64,000 nucleotides of DNA from CAVVMA01 sp963830715 (GCA_963830715.1 CAWHNS010000024.1:434001-498000); one strand, 5' to 3'. Numbered from the stretch's first letter, positions 18,204 to 27,419 are shown. The notes: generated by a model from the letters alone, not told the origin. Numbers and translations are program-made.

Positions 18204-18591
18204 TGCCGTTACTCCTAGTTGGATGGTGCGTTTCATGGCGAAGTAACATTGCACGGCGCGTGCCAGCGGATACCGTGAGAAAGCCTTGGATTCACGTACT
18301 CTACTCAAACGTACATCGTAGCTATCTCGCTACAGTTAAGCAACCGCGCTACAACACTGTGTGCGGTTTTGTTACGTCAAGGCGAGACGGCACAGCCTTG
18401 TGGCGCTATGACTTCGTGCGCATACGCTCCGTGCTACGTCCATCGCCGCGAGACGGCGCACGGAGAACGCAGCACGCCGGTTCCTAGCCCTCTGCCATCC
18501 GTGGCGGAGAACAGAGAACGTAGTGACTGGACTACTGCGTTACTGCGCCCGCAGTAGTATTGTGATTCCGTGCTCTGGCTATGTCTATCGA

Positions 18592-18620
18592 GCAGCATAA
18601 ACCCCACTGGTTTACGCTGC
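18592..18620 (+). other. Stable hairpin in long non-coding region (possible structured RNA)
   Basis: gcagcataaacc (18592-18603) pairs with ggtttacgctgc (18609-18620) over a 5-base loop, 11 of 12 pairs. Further GC-rich pairing (gctcgccggagcc; cgcaggctcgg) follows to about 18700, within a 1.4-kb gene-free stretch. It could be a small RNA or part of the replication or packaging region. Confidence 0.35.
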
Positions 18621-19204
18621 GACGAGGACAGCCCGTGTTTATTGGGTTATCTGCTCGCCGGAGCCTCGCGCCCCGCTACTCAGTCACGCAGGCTCGGAGA
18701 TGAGAGACGAATAGCCAGTGGCGGGTCAGCGTCCCGTCTAAGAAGCTCTTTGCGGTTCGGTGATCGTCGCCAGCAATTATAAGGCTATGGAGCGTAGGTT
18801 ACGGGGTATATCAGGATTGACGGATCGAGCCGCAAGCGCGGGGTCGCCGGTCGCCAGCGTAGGAATCGCCTCGCGTGGAAGCCAGCGGGATCGTGCTGCT
18901 CGCGGCCCCACGTTGTTTCCGGCGCAGCCAGCGAACGCGGGATCGGCGCTCGCGGCACTGGCTCGCGGCGCTACCGGCCTACCCTTACGCTTCGTCGCCC
19001 TGGCTGCGAACGAGGTCCGGCACGGGCGATCCCCGCCCGTCCGAAAGGCAAAAAACCGGCCCTGGCTGCCCGCAGAGCGCCGTGCTGCCCGAAGTGGAGT
19101 CGGATGCCGCCGCAGGGGCCGAACACGGCAGGGCGGACGGCATCATCTATAATAGCGGCGGCATTTTGTGGTCGATGGCAGCCGCCAAGGTCGGAGCCGC
19201 CGAT

Positions 19205-19416
19205 GAGGGGTACAAGGGTACAAGGTGGTGTACAAGCTTTTTGAGAGCTTGTACCCTCAATTTCTCCAATGGTTCAAAGGGCAAAATCCACTAAGGGTAC
19301 AAGGGTACAATCTCTTTTCTATATCTATAATAGTGGATATTTGATTGTACAGTGTACGATCCAGATCGTTCTATAGGCGGAGTGAAAGGGGCCTGTACCT
19401 TGTACCTTTGTACCCC
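19205..19416. repeat. Iteron cluster, candidate replication origin
   Basis: Copies of gggtacaa or near variants lie at 19208-19215, 19216-19223, 19228-19235, 19295-19302 and 19303-19310 on plus. Inverted copies (ttgtaccc-like) lie at 19249-19256, 19394-19401, 19400-19407 and 19408-19415. Pairs are tandem with 8-base period, and tacaagct/agcttgta forms a perfect hairpin at 19231-19253. Between the two arms is an AT-rich patch (19311-19345) that could unwind. This sits just upstream of the primase-helicase-like gene, as in phage and plasmid origins. Confidence 0.65.
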
Positions 19417-19689
19417 TCGCCTTCCGCGCCCTCTATTGTACAGACCTGGCAGGTGCGGAGTTGCATTGAGCATTAAGATGGAGTAGTGTCACCGGAGACT
19501 GTAAGAACCGCGCCGACACGGCGCACGAGCGGCGTAGAACAACGTGCATAGTCTGCACCAACCCATTAACGCGGCGCGCGGCCTTCATAGAGGGTTCTCG
19601 AAAGCGCGGCAGAAACCCGACATGGGTCTCAACGGAGACTTGCGGTCCCCAGAGAAAGGGCTTACCGAACAGGGCATCTCCACTATGAG

Positions 19690-22074
19690 TTGAACACTGC
19701 CAATCTTATCGGTTCCGGCAACGGCACTCCGCTCGAAAGAAAGTCCACCCTTCCCGATTCCAGCTTAAACGACGATCCGTCTCACGGCTTCACAACCAGC
19801 CTTGAGACTCTGACTGACGCTCACTACCAGAACTACTACGCCCCGCGCGCCGTAAGCCGCGTGCGCGCAACGGAACGCGGCGCGATCAGCATGTCGGCGA
19901 CTCGCGCCCGTGCGTTGGGCGCGCCCCGCCGCAAGGTTACGTCGGATTGTATCGGCATCCCTACCCGCGACAAGCACAGGAGCATCGTCGCGTGGCAATT
20001 TCGGCCCGACGTGCCGGTTACGGACGGGCGCACGGGTAAGGCCGCCAAGTACGTCTTCCCCGCCGATCATCGAAGCCGGATCGATGTAACGCCATGTACG
20101 CGTGAGAAGTGGGGCGATCCGCACGTTCCGAAGATCATAACCGAGTCGCCTACCAAGTCCGACAGCCTGGCGTCGGGCGATCCGGCTGGCGGATGGCTCA
20201 CCGTCTGCTACGGCGCGATGTACGGCTCCGCTGGTTGGAAGGGATCAAACGATCAAGGTGCGGCAGGCGTGATCACGCCCGACCTTGAAGACTTGCCGTG
20301 TCGTGATCGCGACGGCAACCCCGCGACGATCTACCTCGCGCCCGACGCCAACGTACAGAGCAATGTAGGTGTCTGGCTGGTAGTCACGCGGCTCAAGCGT
20401 TGGTTGGAGAGCCACGGCGCGAAGGTGTTGATCGTCTGTCTGCCGCTTCCCGACGATCCATCTGTGAACGTCGGCCCCGACGATTGGCGTGCGCTGAACC
20501 CCAAAGCCCCGTTGTCCGAGTTCCTGGCGCTGGCGCGCGAGACGGTTCCACAACCGCCCGACCCTGAGAGCGGCCAGACGATTGCAACCAGCTTCGCGGC
20601 GCTCAAGCCGGTCATGGACGCCAAGTACGGGTACATCCGCGACGATGCAATGGTTGTCGCGCTCGACAACCAGAAGGCGTACTCGCTGCATGACTTCGAG
20701 AAAGGCGAAGCGCGCGATCAGCGTTACTACGCCGCCGAGGGTGCGAAGGGCGCGCTCACGATCAAGCAGGGCGCGTCGGAGTGGCTGGCACAACCCGACA
20801 AAACCACTTTCAGCCGCCGCACTGCCGCGCCTGGCTACCCGCTGCGCACGGAGCGTAACGAGTGCAACCGCTACGCCGCGTTTCCGCCGTGGGGCTTGAC
20901 TACCGCTGACCGCGATCCCGACGTAGTGAAGCTCTACGAGGAGATTCACTACGAGGCGTTGAAGCAAGCCACGGACGATGAGGTCCGGCACGTCATGCAA
21001 TTTGAAGGGCACCCGTGGCGCAATCCGCGAGAGAACAAAGTTCTTCACGCCGTCACGCTCATCTCTAACATCGGCGGCATGGCGAAGGATACGCTCGGCA
21101 CCATTCAGGGGCAGGCGTATGAGCTATTTGGCGGCGAAGTGGCGTGGGGAGTCGGTAACGACATACTGCATGGCCGGTTCACGAACTGGCTCAAGAACAA
21201 GCTGTTCGTTCAGGGCATGGAGATTTCCGGCCTGGACAAGCGCGCCGACCGCAACAAGTTGAAGGCGATCATCACGGAGCCGGTCCTTGAGATGGAAGGC
21301 AAGGGGATCGATTCGGCGCGCTACCCGAACACCGCTAATTTCTGGCTCACGTCCAACGAGGCTGTGCCGGTCAACATTCCCCGTGGCGAGCGCCGCTATT
21401 ATGCGCTGCGCTTGGGCGATACACGCCCGCCCGCCGCGCTGCTCGACAAGGTGTATTCGCAGATCATCGGCAACCCGCACGGGCTTCGCGCCGTGGTCTA
21501 CTTTTGGATTTTTGAGATGGACTATACCGGCTTCTCGCGAACCGCGCCGATTGATTCAACAAGCGGCATGGACGGGATTACCTACGGCGGCAACAGCGAC
21601 TTGGAGCGGCTGGTTGAAGACTTGGTACTGAACGATCCCGTGCTCGCCACGTCCGATATTTGGCGGCACGCGGAACTTGTTCAGTTTAACCGCCTGCTGG
21701 CGAATGAGGGCGGGCAGTTGAAGTCTGCCGCGCTTCACGCTTTCAGCCAGCGGCCAGGTTATCGGGAGTGGAACGCCAAAGACGTGTGGGGCAGTAAGCA
21801 AGTGCGGTTGTGTGCGATCCGTAAAGGCGACGAGTGGAATAGCAAAGTGCCGCGCGATCCTACCATCGCCGCAGAGTACCGCCGCCATATCGATCCGCAT
21901 GACACGTTTCAGCGGACGGGCGTTGTGCCGCCGTGGTCCTACAACATCGCGAAGGCGAACGTAACGCTCGCGGAATCGGAGCGGCTGAAAGCCGAAGGGC
22001 ATGAATCCGAGGCGGCGGTTCTGGCGGACCTGGCCGCCGAAGAACGGCGCGGCGGGGCCGGACAGAAGTTCTGA
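19690..22074 (+). CDS. Primase-helicase-like replication protein (DUF3854 plus DUF5906-type)
   Basis: 794 residues from a TTG at 19690; other starts are possible. The N-terminal half reads as a toprim-like DUF3854 domain: VPKIITESPTKSDSLASG, GWLTVCYGAMYG, YLAPDANVQSNVGVWLVVTR and LIVCLPLPDDPSVNVGPDDW. The C-terminal half resembles the DUF5906/SF3 helicase of phage replicases: HAVTLISNIGGMAKDTLGTI, NDILHGRFTNWLKNKLF and FWLTSNEAVPVNIPRGERRY. The Walker A is unusual (GGMAKDT in place of GxxGxGKS/T). It follows the iteron cluster, so it probably starts replication of the excised element. Confidence 0.72.
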   Translation: MNTANLIGSGNGTPLERKSTLPDSSLNDDPSHGFTTSLETLTDAHYQNYYAPRAVSRVRATERGAISMSATRARALGAPRRKVTSDCIGIPTRDKHRSIVAWQFRPDVPVTDGRTGKAAKYVFPADHRSRIDVTPCTREKWGDPHVPKIITESPTKSDSLASGDPAGGWLTVCYGAMYGSAGWKGSNDQGAAGVITPDLEDLPCRDRDGNPATIYLAPDANVQSNVGVWLVVTRLKRWLESHGAKVLIVCLPLPDDPSVNVGPDDWRALNPKAPLSEFLALARETVPQPPDPESGQTIATSFAALKPVMDAKYGYIRDDAMVVALDNQKAYSLHDFEKGEARDQRYYAAEGAKGALTIKQGASEWLAQPDKTTFSRRTAAPGYPLRTERNECNRYAAFPPWGLTTADRDPDVVKLYEEIHYEALKQATDDEVRHVMQFEGHPWRNPRENKVLHAVTLISNIGGMAKDTLGTIQGQAYELFGGEVAWGVGNDILHGRFTNWLKNKLFVQGMEISGLDKRADRNKLKAIITEPVLEMEGKGIDSARYPNTANFWLTSNEAVPVNIPRGERRYYALRLGDTRPPAALLDKVYSQIIGNPHGLRAVVYFWIFEMDYTGFSRTAPIDSTSGMDGITYGGNSDLERLVEDLVLNDPVLATSDIWRHAELVQFNRLLANEGGQLKSAALHAFSQRPGYREWNAKDVWGSKQVRLCAIRKGDEWNSKVPRDPTIAAEYRRHIDPHDTFQRTGVVPPWSYNIAKANVTLAESERLKAEGHESEAAVLADLAAEERRGGAGQKF

Positions 22075-22090
22075 GCAGGGAGTAACGTCC

Positions 22091-22699
22091 ATGCGACACA
22101 AAGTGAAACCCACCTGGAAAAACTACGATGCCCGCGTTGTCGAGCACCTGCGTAACGCGCCGCGTTGCACGCTGCAAAAGTTCATCCCGTGCCTCAATGG
22201 GCCGGAGCTTCGGGCGCTGCTCAAGATCGAAACGCAGCGCGAAGAGGGCGCGCGGCCAAGCACGATGCACACGATTACCGCTCGGTTACATCAATACCGA
22301 AAGGACGCGGTACAGGCCGCAGACGAAGGCCGCCCGCTCGTTACGGACGCTTGGCGCGTCTCGCTCCGGTCGAAGCTGCTCAAGGTCATCGCCGCCGACG
22401 CGCGCAAGGAAGCGCAGCGCGAGCAGGCCGCCGCCAAGCGCATCGCGGTTCGTCGCGTCGCTCCGAATAGGAAGCGATCCTTTTTCAGAGCACGGACGCG
22501 CGCCCGCGCCCTGGGGTTGCGGCTGTCCATGCGCCGCTCTGTGTTCTGCATCTACCGCCCGCCTGGCCCGCGCCCGAAGACGGCCCGCGATCCCCGCGTT
22601 TGCTTCGTCGGCAGTCCTGCGATGGCCGTGGAATACCTCATGCGCGAACGAAGCCGCCGATTGAAGTCTATGAGTGTCGAGGTACAGGACAATCAGTAG
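22091..22699 (+). CDS. Basic protein of unknown function, 202 residues
   Basis: The ATG at 22091 follows gggagtaacgtcc, 14 bases after the replication gene stop. MRHKVKPTWKNYDARVVEHL then a long Arg/Lys-rich region (NRKRSFFRARTRARALGLRL). Probably a nucleic-acid-binding partner of the replication protein by charge and operon position. No family recognised. Confidence 0.5.
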   Translation: MRHKVKPTWKNYDARVVEHLRNAPRCTLQKFIPCLNGPELRALLKIETQREEGARPSTMHTITARLHQYRKDAVQAADEGRPLVTDAWRVSLRSKLLKVIAADARKEAQREQAAAKRIAVRRVAPNRKRSFFRARTRARALGLRLSMRRSVFCIYRPPGPRPKTARDPRVCFVGSPAMAVEYLMRERSRRLKSMSVEVQDNQ

Positions 22700-23381
22700 G
22701 GTACGCCCATCGCGAGCACGGCATCCGAAGTTGCCGAGGCCATCGAAGGTGCCAGCGCGCCGCGTAAATGAGATTGTGGTTGTCGCGCCCGACCGTCTCG
22801 ATCCGCGTTACCTCGAATTGATCGAGCCAATCCGCGCTGTGCTTACCGACCCGTTGCAACCGGCGTCGGCGAAGGTCCAGGCGGCGCGCCTCTTGCTCGA
22901 TGAGTTCAAGATCACCGATAGCAGCGTCAAGCCCTGCGAAGTGTGTTCACAACGCGCAACCTTGGAGCGGAGTTACGATACGCCGGAGTTCCAAGCGAGC
23001 GTAGCGGCGAACGTGTTGATCGCTGGCGGCGCGGGGCATCTCAATTTGCAGGAAGTAACGGCGCTTCGATCCGCGCTAACTCGCGTCCACGGGCCGGTCA
23101 ATCTAAGCCCCGCAGAGCAGCAACAGATCGCCGAAGACGCAGAGGCCGAAGTATTCCGATCCGATGCCGAAAACTCGCAAGCGCTGGACGTGGACTTCAC
23201 CGTCATGCTCGACAACCCGTGGGCATTCTTGGATTCGACGTGCGCGCGTTGCACCCATCTGATTCTCCAGCACGCGAGCGGACTCGAATGCTCCGGCCCG
23301 AAATGTAATTGCCAGCGCTTTGAAACGGCAAAGCCGGAGCGGCTGAACACGCATCGTCGGAGAGGTTACGCCGATGAGTGA
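22674..23381 (+). CDS. Protein of unknown function with C-terminal zinc-like cysteines, 235 residues
   Basis: GTG start at 22674 overlapping the previous gene by 26 bases. The centre is helical (LIEPIRAVLTDPLQPASAKV, QAARLLLDEFKIT), with CEVC at mid-protein and CARCTHLILQHASGLECSGP then KCNC near the end, a likely zinc knuckle. It resembles phage regulators or small-terminase-like proteins in layout only. Co-transcribed with the replication gene. Confidence 0.5.
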   Translation: MSRYRTISRVRPSRARHPKLPRPSKVPARRVNEIVVVAPDRLDPRYLELIEPIRAVLTDPLQPASAKVQAARLLLDEFKITDSSVKPCEVCSQRATLERSYDTPEFQASVAANVLIAGGAGHLNLQEVTALRSALTRVHGPVNLSPAEQQQIAEDAEAEVFRSDAENSQALDVDFTVMLDNPWAFLDSTCARCTHLILQHASGLECSGPKCNCQRFETAKPERLNTHRRRGYADE

Positions 23382-23583
23382 GCTTGGACGAATCTGTGTT
23401 TGTCACCATGACCGTCGCGGCCATCGCGGCAGAACGGGGCAATGTGATCATCTTAACTGCCTGTGTCTCAGATTCACGAAGCCGGAGCCGAGGTCTAACA
23501 ACGCAGAGCAGCCTGAAGTGCTGGTTGATCCCGATGATCCCCTCGGCATTGGACGCGGGATCGGCTGGCGGCCCTGGACGTGA
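23374..23583 (+). CDS. Small cysteine-rich protein, 69 residues
   Basis: The ATG overlaps the previous stop (gatgagtga). MSELGRICVCHHDRRGHRGR, CDHLNCLCLRF contain six cysteines and several histidines, similar in pattern to the zinc knuckle ending the gene before it. It may be a duplicated zinc-binding module. Unknown function. Confidence 0.45.
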   Translation: MSELGRICVCHHDRRGHRGRTGQCDHLNCLCLRFTKPEPRSNNAEQPEVLVDPDDPLGIGRGIGWRPWT

Positions 23584-23640
23584 TTGCGGAATGAGATTCG
23601 ATGCGCGAGGCAATAAAATAGACGAAGGGAGTTAAGGACC

Positions 23641-24870
23641 ATGAAACCACGAATCAAGTTAGCTCAGGTGCTTCCGGTCGAGGGAGAGCTTCGACAGGCG
23701 CGTTACGTTCTATCGACCGGAGACGTGGACCGCGACGGCGATGTGCTCGATCCGAACGGCTGCGTCAGTGACAACTATCGCAAAAACCCCGTGGTTCTTT
23801 TCGCCCACGAATCGGACAAGCTGCCAGTCGCGAAGATGATCGCCGGTCCTACGGTGATCGGTAACAAACTCGTCGGCACGGTTCAATTCGCCGACGCTGA
23901 TATGAATCCGCTCGCGGAGCAATGCTGGCAAGCGGTTAAGCGGGGCTTCCTCAAAGCCGGATCGGTAGGGTTTGCTCCGATTGAGTATAAGCCTCGCGGT
24001 GACGGCGATGGGTATCTATTTACACGGTGGGAGCTTCTAGAGTTCTCCATCGTTCCGGTTCCGGCGAATGCCGATGCGCTCGTTACAGGCGTCAAGGGCT
24101 TTGCGAAGCGACGCGGCGACGAGCCAGCGCCTAGCCCGTTCACCGATGGCTTTGTGAGCGACGAGTGCCGCGCCGGAGCTTGCGCCATTTGCGGCGCGCC
24201 CGATGTTTGCCGCTGCCAATGCGGCCATCGTACCGCAGCCGAGCGCCTGTCCGATGAACAGATCGTCGCGAAGGCGATGAATGAATTTGACTCAATAACG
24301 GCGACGGGCGCGAACGCCCGCGCTGTCGCAACAGGAGGGATTGCAGTGACGAAAGAACGATTACAGGAAATGGTTGACGAAGCTTTCCTCAGCTACGCCG
24401 CGAGCGGCAAGGCCCCGCCGCTCGACATAACGCCCGACCGGCTCAAACGAATGGTCAATGAGGCGTTCGACAAAGCCGTGTCGAAGTTCGGCTTCAAAGG
24501 CGATGACTTCGCAGGAACGCAGACCGGCAATAGCTCAGGCGACCTGGGCGGCGATCAACCGTACCAAGGGCCGCACGGCGAAGCGATCCAGCCTGAGTCT
24601 CAGGCGCTCTATGACCTGCTTGTGGCGATGTTTCTTGCGATGGGCTACACGCTGGACGGCCCGACCGACACGAACGCTTTGGCGATGGCTTTCAGCATGA
24701 TCGGCGGCAGTATCAAGTTCCCGCCTGCCACGCCTATCGGCGGCGACAATCCCGCCACGCCGGACAGCGGCACGGTCGGAGCGCCCGCGAACGACGGCAA
24801 CATTGGAGCGGGATCGCAGCGCAGTTATGTTGACCGCGTGAAAACGGCTGGCGGATACAATCGAATCTAA
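23641..24870 (+). CDS. HK97-family phage prohead protease with long C-terminal extension
   Basis: 409 residues; ATG behind agggagttaagg. The protease domain is residues 1-165: RYVLSTGDVDRDGDVLDP, VLFAHESDKLPVAK with histidine 56, and FLKAGSVGFAPIEY with serine 108, the catalytic pair of assemblin-type U9/U35 peptidases. A cysteine cluster (CRAGACAICGAPDVCRCQCG) follows at about 170-190. The rest is Gly/Pro-rich, perhaps scaffold-like. No major capsid or portal gene is near, so it may serve a helper phage capsid or be a relic. Confidence 0.82.
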   Translation: MKPRIKLAQVLPVEGELRQARYVLSTGDVDRDGDVLDPNGCVSDNYRKNPVVLFAHESDKLPVAKMIAGPTVIGNKLVGTVQFADADMNPLAEQCWQAVKRGFLKAGSVGFAPIEYKPRGDGDGYLFTRWELLEFSIVPVPANADALVTGVKGFAKRRGDEPAPSPFTDGFVSDECRAGACAICGAPDVCRCQCGHRTAAERLSDEQIVAKAMNEFDSITATGANARAVATGGIAVTKERLQEMVDEAFLSYAASGKAPPLDITPDRLKRMVNEAFDKAVSKFGFKGDDFAGTQTGNSSGDLGGDQPYQGPHGEAIQPESQALYDLLVAMFLAMGYTLDGPTDTNALAMAFSMIGGSIKFPPATPIGGDNPATPDSGTVGAPANDGNIGAGSQRSYVDRVKTAGGYNRI

Positions 24871-24896
24871 CGCACGCAACCAAACGGAGAAGGAAA

Positions 24897-25445
24897 ATGA
24901 ATCTCTCAAAAAGTACAATCGCAAAGGGCCGCCAGCTTTGCAGCTTGGCGGCAGAGTTCGTCCGCGAGTGCAAAGAGCAGAACGCGCTTACCAGTCCTGG
25001 GCAGGGTTTGACCGGCGCTGTGGACCTGCTTGAGCCTGCGATCCCCGCGCTCAAGGCCGCCCTGGCCGACCCCGCGCCGACACCGAAGCCGCAGGCTAAC
25101 CGCGATACCGTCTGCGTGGTAGAGCTACGCCGGTTCAGCCTCGGACTCTGTGAGGCGTTGAAGTTGACGCCTGGGTTGTGGATAGGGCCTGGCGTCCGCG
25201 ACTTGATCGGAGTGCCGCGAGCCGAGGCGGAGCGCGCCGTGAACGCGGCTGAATCGGTGCTTGGCGGCGACCTGAACAATTCGGGCGGTATAAGCCGCCG
25301 CGCTGGCGAGCCTGGCAGCGCCCGTCTCGCGCGCTATGCGACAGACGAGGAAATCCGCGAAGGGCGCGTGCTCGGTTTGCGCGACATAACCAAGAAGCCC
25401 GATCCGCCGCTCGCTGGCGCTCAAGGCGCGCCGATGCAGAGGTAA
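24897..25445 (+). CDS. Protein of unknown function, 182 residues
   Basis: The ATG at 24897 follows ggagaaggaaa. MNLSKSTIAKGRQLCSLAAE is helical, followed by a proline-rich hinge (ADPAPTPKPQA) and a second helical region. No recognised family. It lies where a scaffold or head gene would be expected after the prohead protease, but no capsid signature is visible. Confidence 0.45.
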   Translation: MNLSKSTIAKGRQLCSLAAEFVRECKEQNALTSPGQGLTGAVDLLEPAIPALKAALADPAPTPKPQANRDTVCVVELRRFSLGLCEALKLTPGLWIGPGVRDLIGVPRAEAERAVNAAESVLGGDLNNSGGISRRAGEPGSARLARYATDEEIREGRVLGLRDITKKPDPPLAGAQGAPMQR

Positions 25446-25452
25446 CGGATCA

Positions 25453-25761
25453 ATGTTGAATCAGAATATGTCCTTGGCGCGCGCCAGATTCAGCTACGCC
25501 GAAGCCGTCGCCGCGCCGACTAATACGGGGTCGGGAATCTCTTTGGCGCGCGTCGCAGCCAAGCTCTACGCGCGTGACGCGGAGCGCGGGCCGATCCCGT
25601 CCGAATGGCGCACGGCCAGTGAGGCGCGAGGCCGCGCCCGAGCTACCAGCCATACGCTCACCGCGTCTTCGCAAGGCCGCTGGAAAACGCAAGGAAGCGA
25701 GACAAGGCCGTTCAGAAGATGGGGTTTGCCGGTAAGGACTGATCATGGAGCAGATAGATAA
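25453..25761 (+). CDS. Small basic protein of unknown function, 102 residues
   Basis: ATG at 25453. MLNQNMSLARARFSYAEAVA, then an Arg/Ser-rich tail without structure. It overlaps the start of the next gene by 17 bases. Coding status is moderate only; no family is recognised. Confidence 0.35.
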   Translation: MLNQNMSLARARFSYAEAVAAPTNTGSGISLARVAAKLYARDAERGPIPSEWRTASEARGRARATSHTLTASSQGRWKTQGSETRPFRRWGLPVRTDHGADR

Positions 25762-26056
25762 CGCTTTCGCTGAACAGCTTGCGCATTTCCCAATGGGGCA
25801 GTTTCCGGCTGTCATGTCGATCTTGTCTACGCGGCTTCTCGCCGAGGGCATCTCCGCCGAGCACGCTCCGAAGAGTCCTGTTGCCGACGATTTTACGCTT
25901 GATGCTGACGCAGTAGCGCATCGGCTTGGGCGCTCGCGCCAATGGGTTTTTCGGAACGCGAAGAAGCTGCCTTTCATTCGGCGGATTTCACGTAAGACCC
26001 TGCTCGCTTCCGAGAGCGGATTGAATCGCTGGATCGCCACGCGCCGCGCGTCTTAA
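25745..26056 (+). CDS. Excisionase/AlpA-like helix-turn-helix protein
   Basis: 103 residues. The C-terminal half DADAVAHRLGRSRQWVFRNA and KKLPFIRRISRKTLLASESG has the winged-helix pattern of MerR/HTH_17 excisionases, in which a short HTH is followed by a basic wing and a final helix (LNRWIATRRAS). It lies between the head-like genes and the right-end integrase, a usual place for xis. Probably sets direction of recombination. Confidence 0.65.
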   Translation: MEQIDNAFAEQLAHFPMGQFPAVMSILSTRLLAEGISAEHAPKSPVADDFTLDADAVAHRLGRSRQWVFRNAKKLPFIRRISRKTLLASESGLNRWIATRRAS

Positions 26057-26064
26057 ACGGGGTC

Positions 26065-26100
26065 TTGACGCAACATAGCTGTCCGCTATACTCAGTACCA
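26065..26100 (+). promoter_or_regulatory. Strong promoter, near-leaderless start
   Basis: -35 ttgacg (26065-26070) and -10 tatact (26087-26092) with a 16-base spacer. The predicted start of transcription (about 26099-26100) falls at the ATG of the XRE gene (26101), so the message would have almost no leader. Confidence 0.7.
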
Positions 26101-26301
26101 ATGAACGGAACGCTCAAACGGATTCGGACACGCAAAGGGCTGACGCAGACCGAGGTTGCCGAGCGCACGGGGTTGACGCAGGCGTATATCGCGGAGCTTG
26201 AGAGCGGGCGCAAGCGCAACCCTTCGCTGTTGGTTCTAATGCGAATCGCCGAAGCCTTAGACGTTCCCGTAACAGCGCTGATAAAGGCGCAAGGGAGATA
26301 G
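26101..26301 (+). CDS. XRE-family regulator, 66 residues
   Basis: MNGTLKRIRTRKGLTQTEVA, ERTGLTQAYIAELESGRKRN, then LLVLMRIAEALDVPVTALIK. A complete XRE/Cro-type DNA-binding domain with nothing else, typical of phage and island repressors. It is read from a near-consensus promoter with a predicted leaderless message, and directly precedes the right-end integrase. Probably represses or balances the integrase. Confidence 0.85.
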   Translation: MNGTLKRIRTRKGLTQTEVAERTGLTQAYIAELESGRKRNPSLLVLMRIAEALDVPVTALIKAQGR

Positions 26302-26308
26302 ACCAATT

Positions 26309-27419
26309 ATGCGAACGCGGGGTTTAGGATCGGTATTTCGTCAGAAAGGAACAACGTGTTGGTCTATTCAGTACTTCGCTCACGGCAAGCGGATCCGCGA
26401 ATCGAGCAAGACCGCGAACCGCGCCAAGGCCGTCGCGATGCTGAAAGACCGTCTCGCCAAGATCGCGCGGGCGAGCCGGTTGGCCCCGCTGTCGAAAACA
26501 CGACTCTTGACGATTTGCTCGCGATGGTCGAAGACGACTACAAGGCGAATCGCCGCGAAACAGCCTGGATCGCGTGCAACAGGCCGGCAAGCGGTTACGG
26601 AGTTTTTCGGCGGCGATTGCAACGTGCGCGAGCATCAAAACGGATCGCATCACGGCCTACGCAGCGCAACGGCTTGAGCGACAGGTGCGCAAGCCGGCCA
26701 CGGTCAACTATGAGCAGGCGATTTTGCGCCGCGCGTTTCCGGCTTGGTTCGCAGGGCGGAGAAAGTCGCCGATGCGGCCCGAAGTCTCAATGCTCCACGT
26801 CTCGAACGCGCGGACAGGGCTTTTTCGAGCGCGATCAATTTGAAGCGGTCATCGCGAAACTGCCGGAGTACATGCGCCCGCTCTTCCGCGTCGCCTATAT
26901 CACGGGCTGGCGGGTAATCAGCGAACTCATGACCCGCCAGTGGCGGCATGTCGATTTCAAAAGCGGCTGGCTCCGGCTTGAGCCTGGCGAGGCAAAGAAA
27001 CGATGAGGGCCGCGAGTTTCCGTTCACGCCGGAGCTTCGCGCGATCCTTGAGAGGCAGCGCGAGCGCGTCAGGGCAATCGAGCGGCGAGCTAGATTGCGT
27101 GATCCCGTGGGTGTTCGTACATCCGCCAGGTACGCCGCGCGCCGTGGCAGGCAGCCGCATTGCTGATTATCGCGGCGCATGGAAGACAGGCTTGCAAAGA
27201 TGCTGGCGTGCTGCGGCTCGTTCACGATCTGCGGCGGACCGCGGTTCGGAACCTTGAGCGGGCCGGAGTGCCGCGAAGCGCGCGATGAAGATGACCGGCC
27301 ACAAGACCGAAGCCGTCTACCGCCGGTACGCGATCACGGACGCAGCGATGTTACAGGAAGGCGCGGCGAAGCTCGCGGCTCTTCCATGCCGCCGAAAGCG
27401 AATGGTGACAGTTTGGTGA
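26309..27419 (+). pseudogene. Tyrosine integrase of the element, multiple frameshifts
   Basis: Starts MRTRGLGSVFRQKGTTCWSI with the arm-binding domain. Homology jumps frames: TTLDDLLAMVEDDYKANRRE, RITAYAAQRLERQVRKPATV, FERDQFEAVIAKLPEYMRPL, RVAYITGWRVISELMTRQWR, GREFPFTPELRAILERQRER, HDLRRTAVRNLERAGVPRSA and MTGHKTEAVYRRYAI. So all catalytic boxes (R, HxxR, H, Y) can be traced but at least five indels separate them. It ends about 30 bases from attR, the normal place for a tRNA-targeting integrase. Either the element is frozen or the sequence has errors here. Confidence 0.78.

Larger units (their letters stand above)
18204..19689. other. Long non-coding control region upstream of the replication gene
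   Basis: About 1.5 kb without a credible gene between the divergent small-gene operon and the primase-helicase gene. It holds the hairpin at 18592-18620, a near palindrome at 18540-18556 (tactgcgcccgcagta), and the iteron cluster at 19205-19416 with an AT-rich patch. 19500-19689 is GC-rich and probably forms the leader of the replication gene. Confidence 0.6.
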
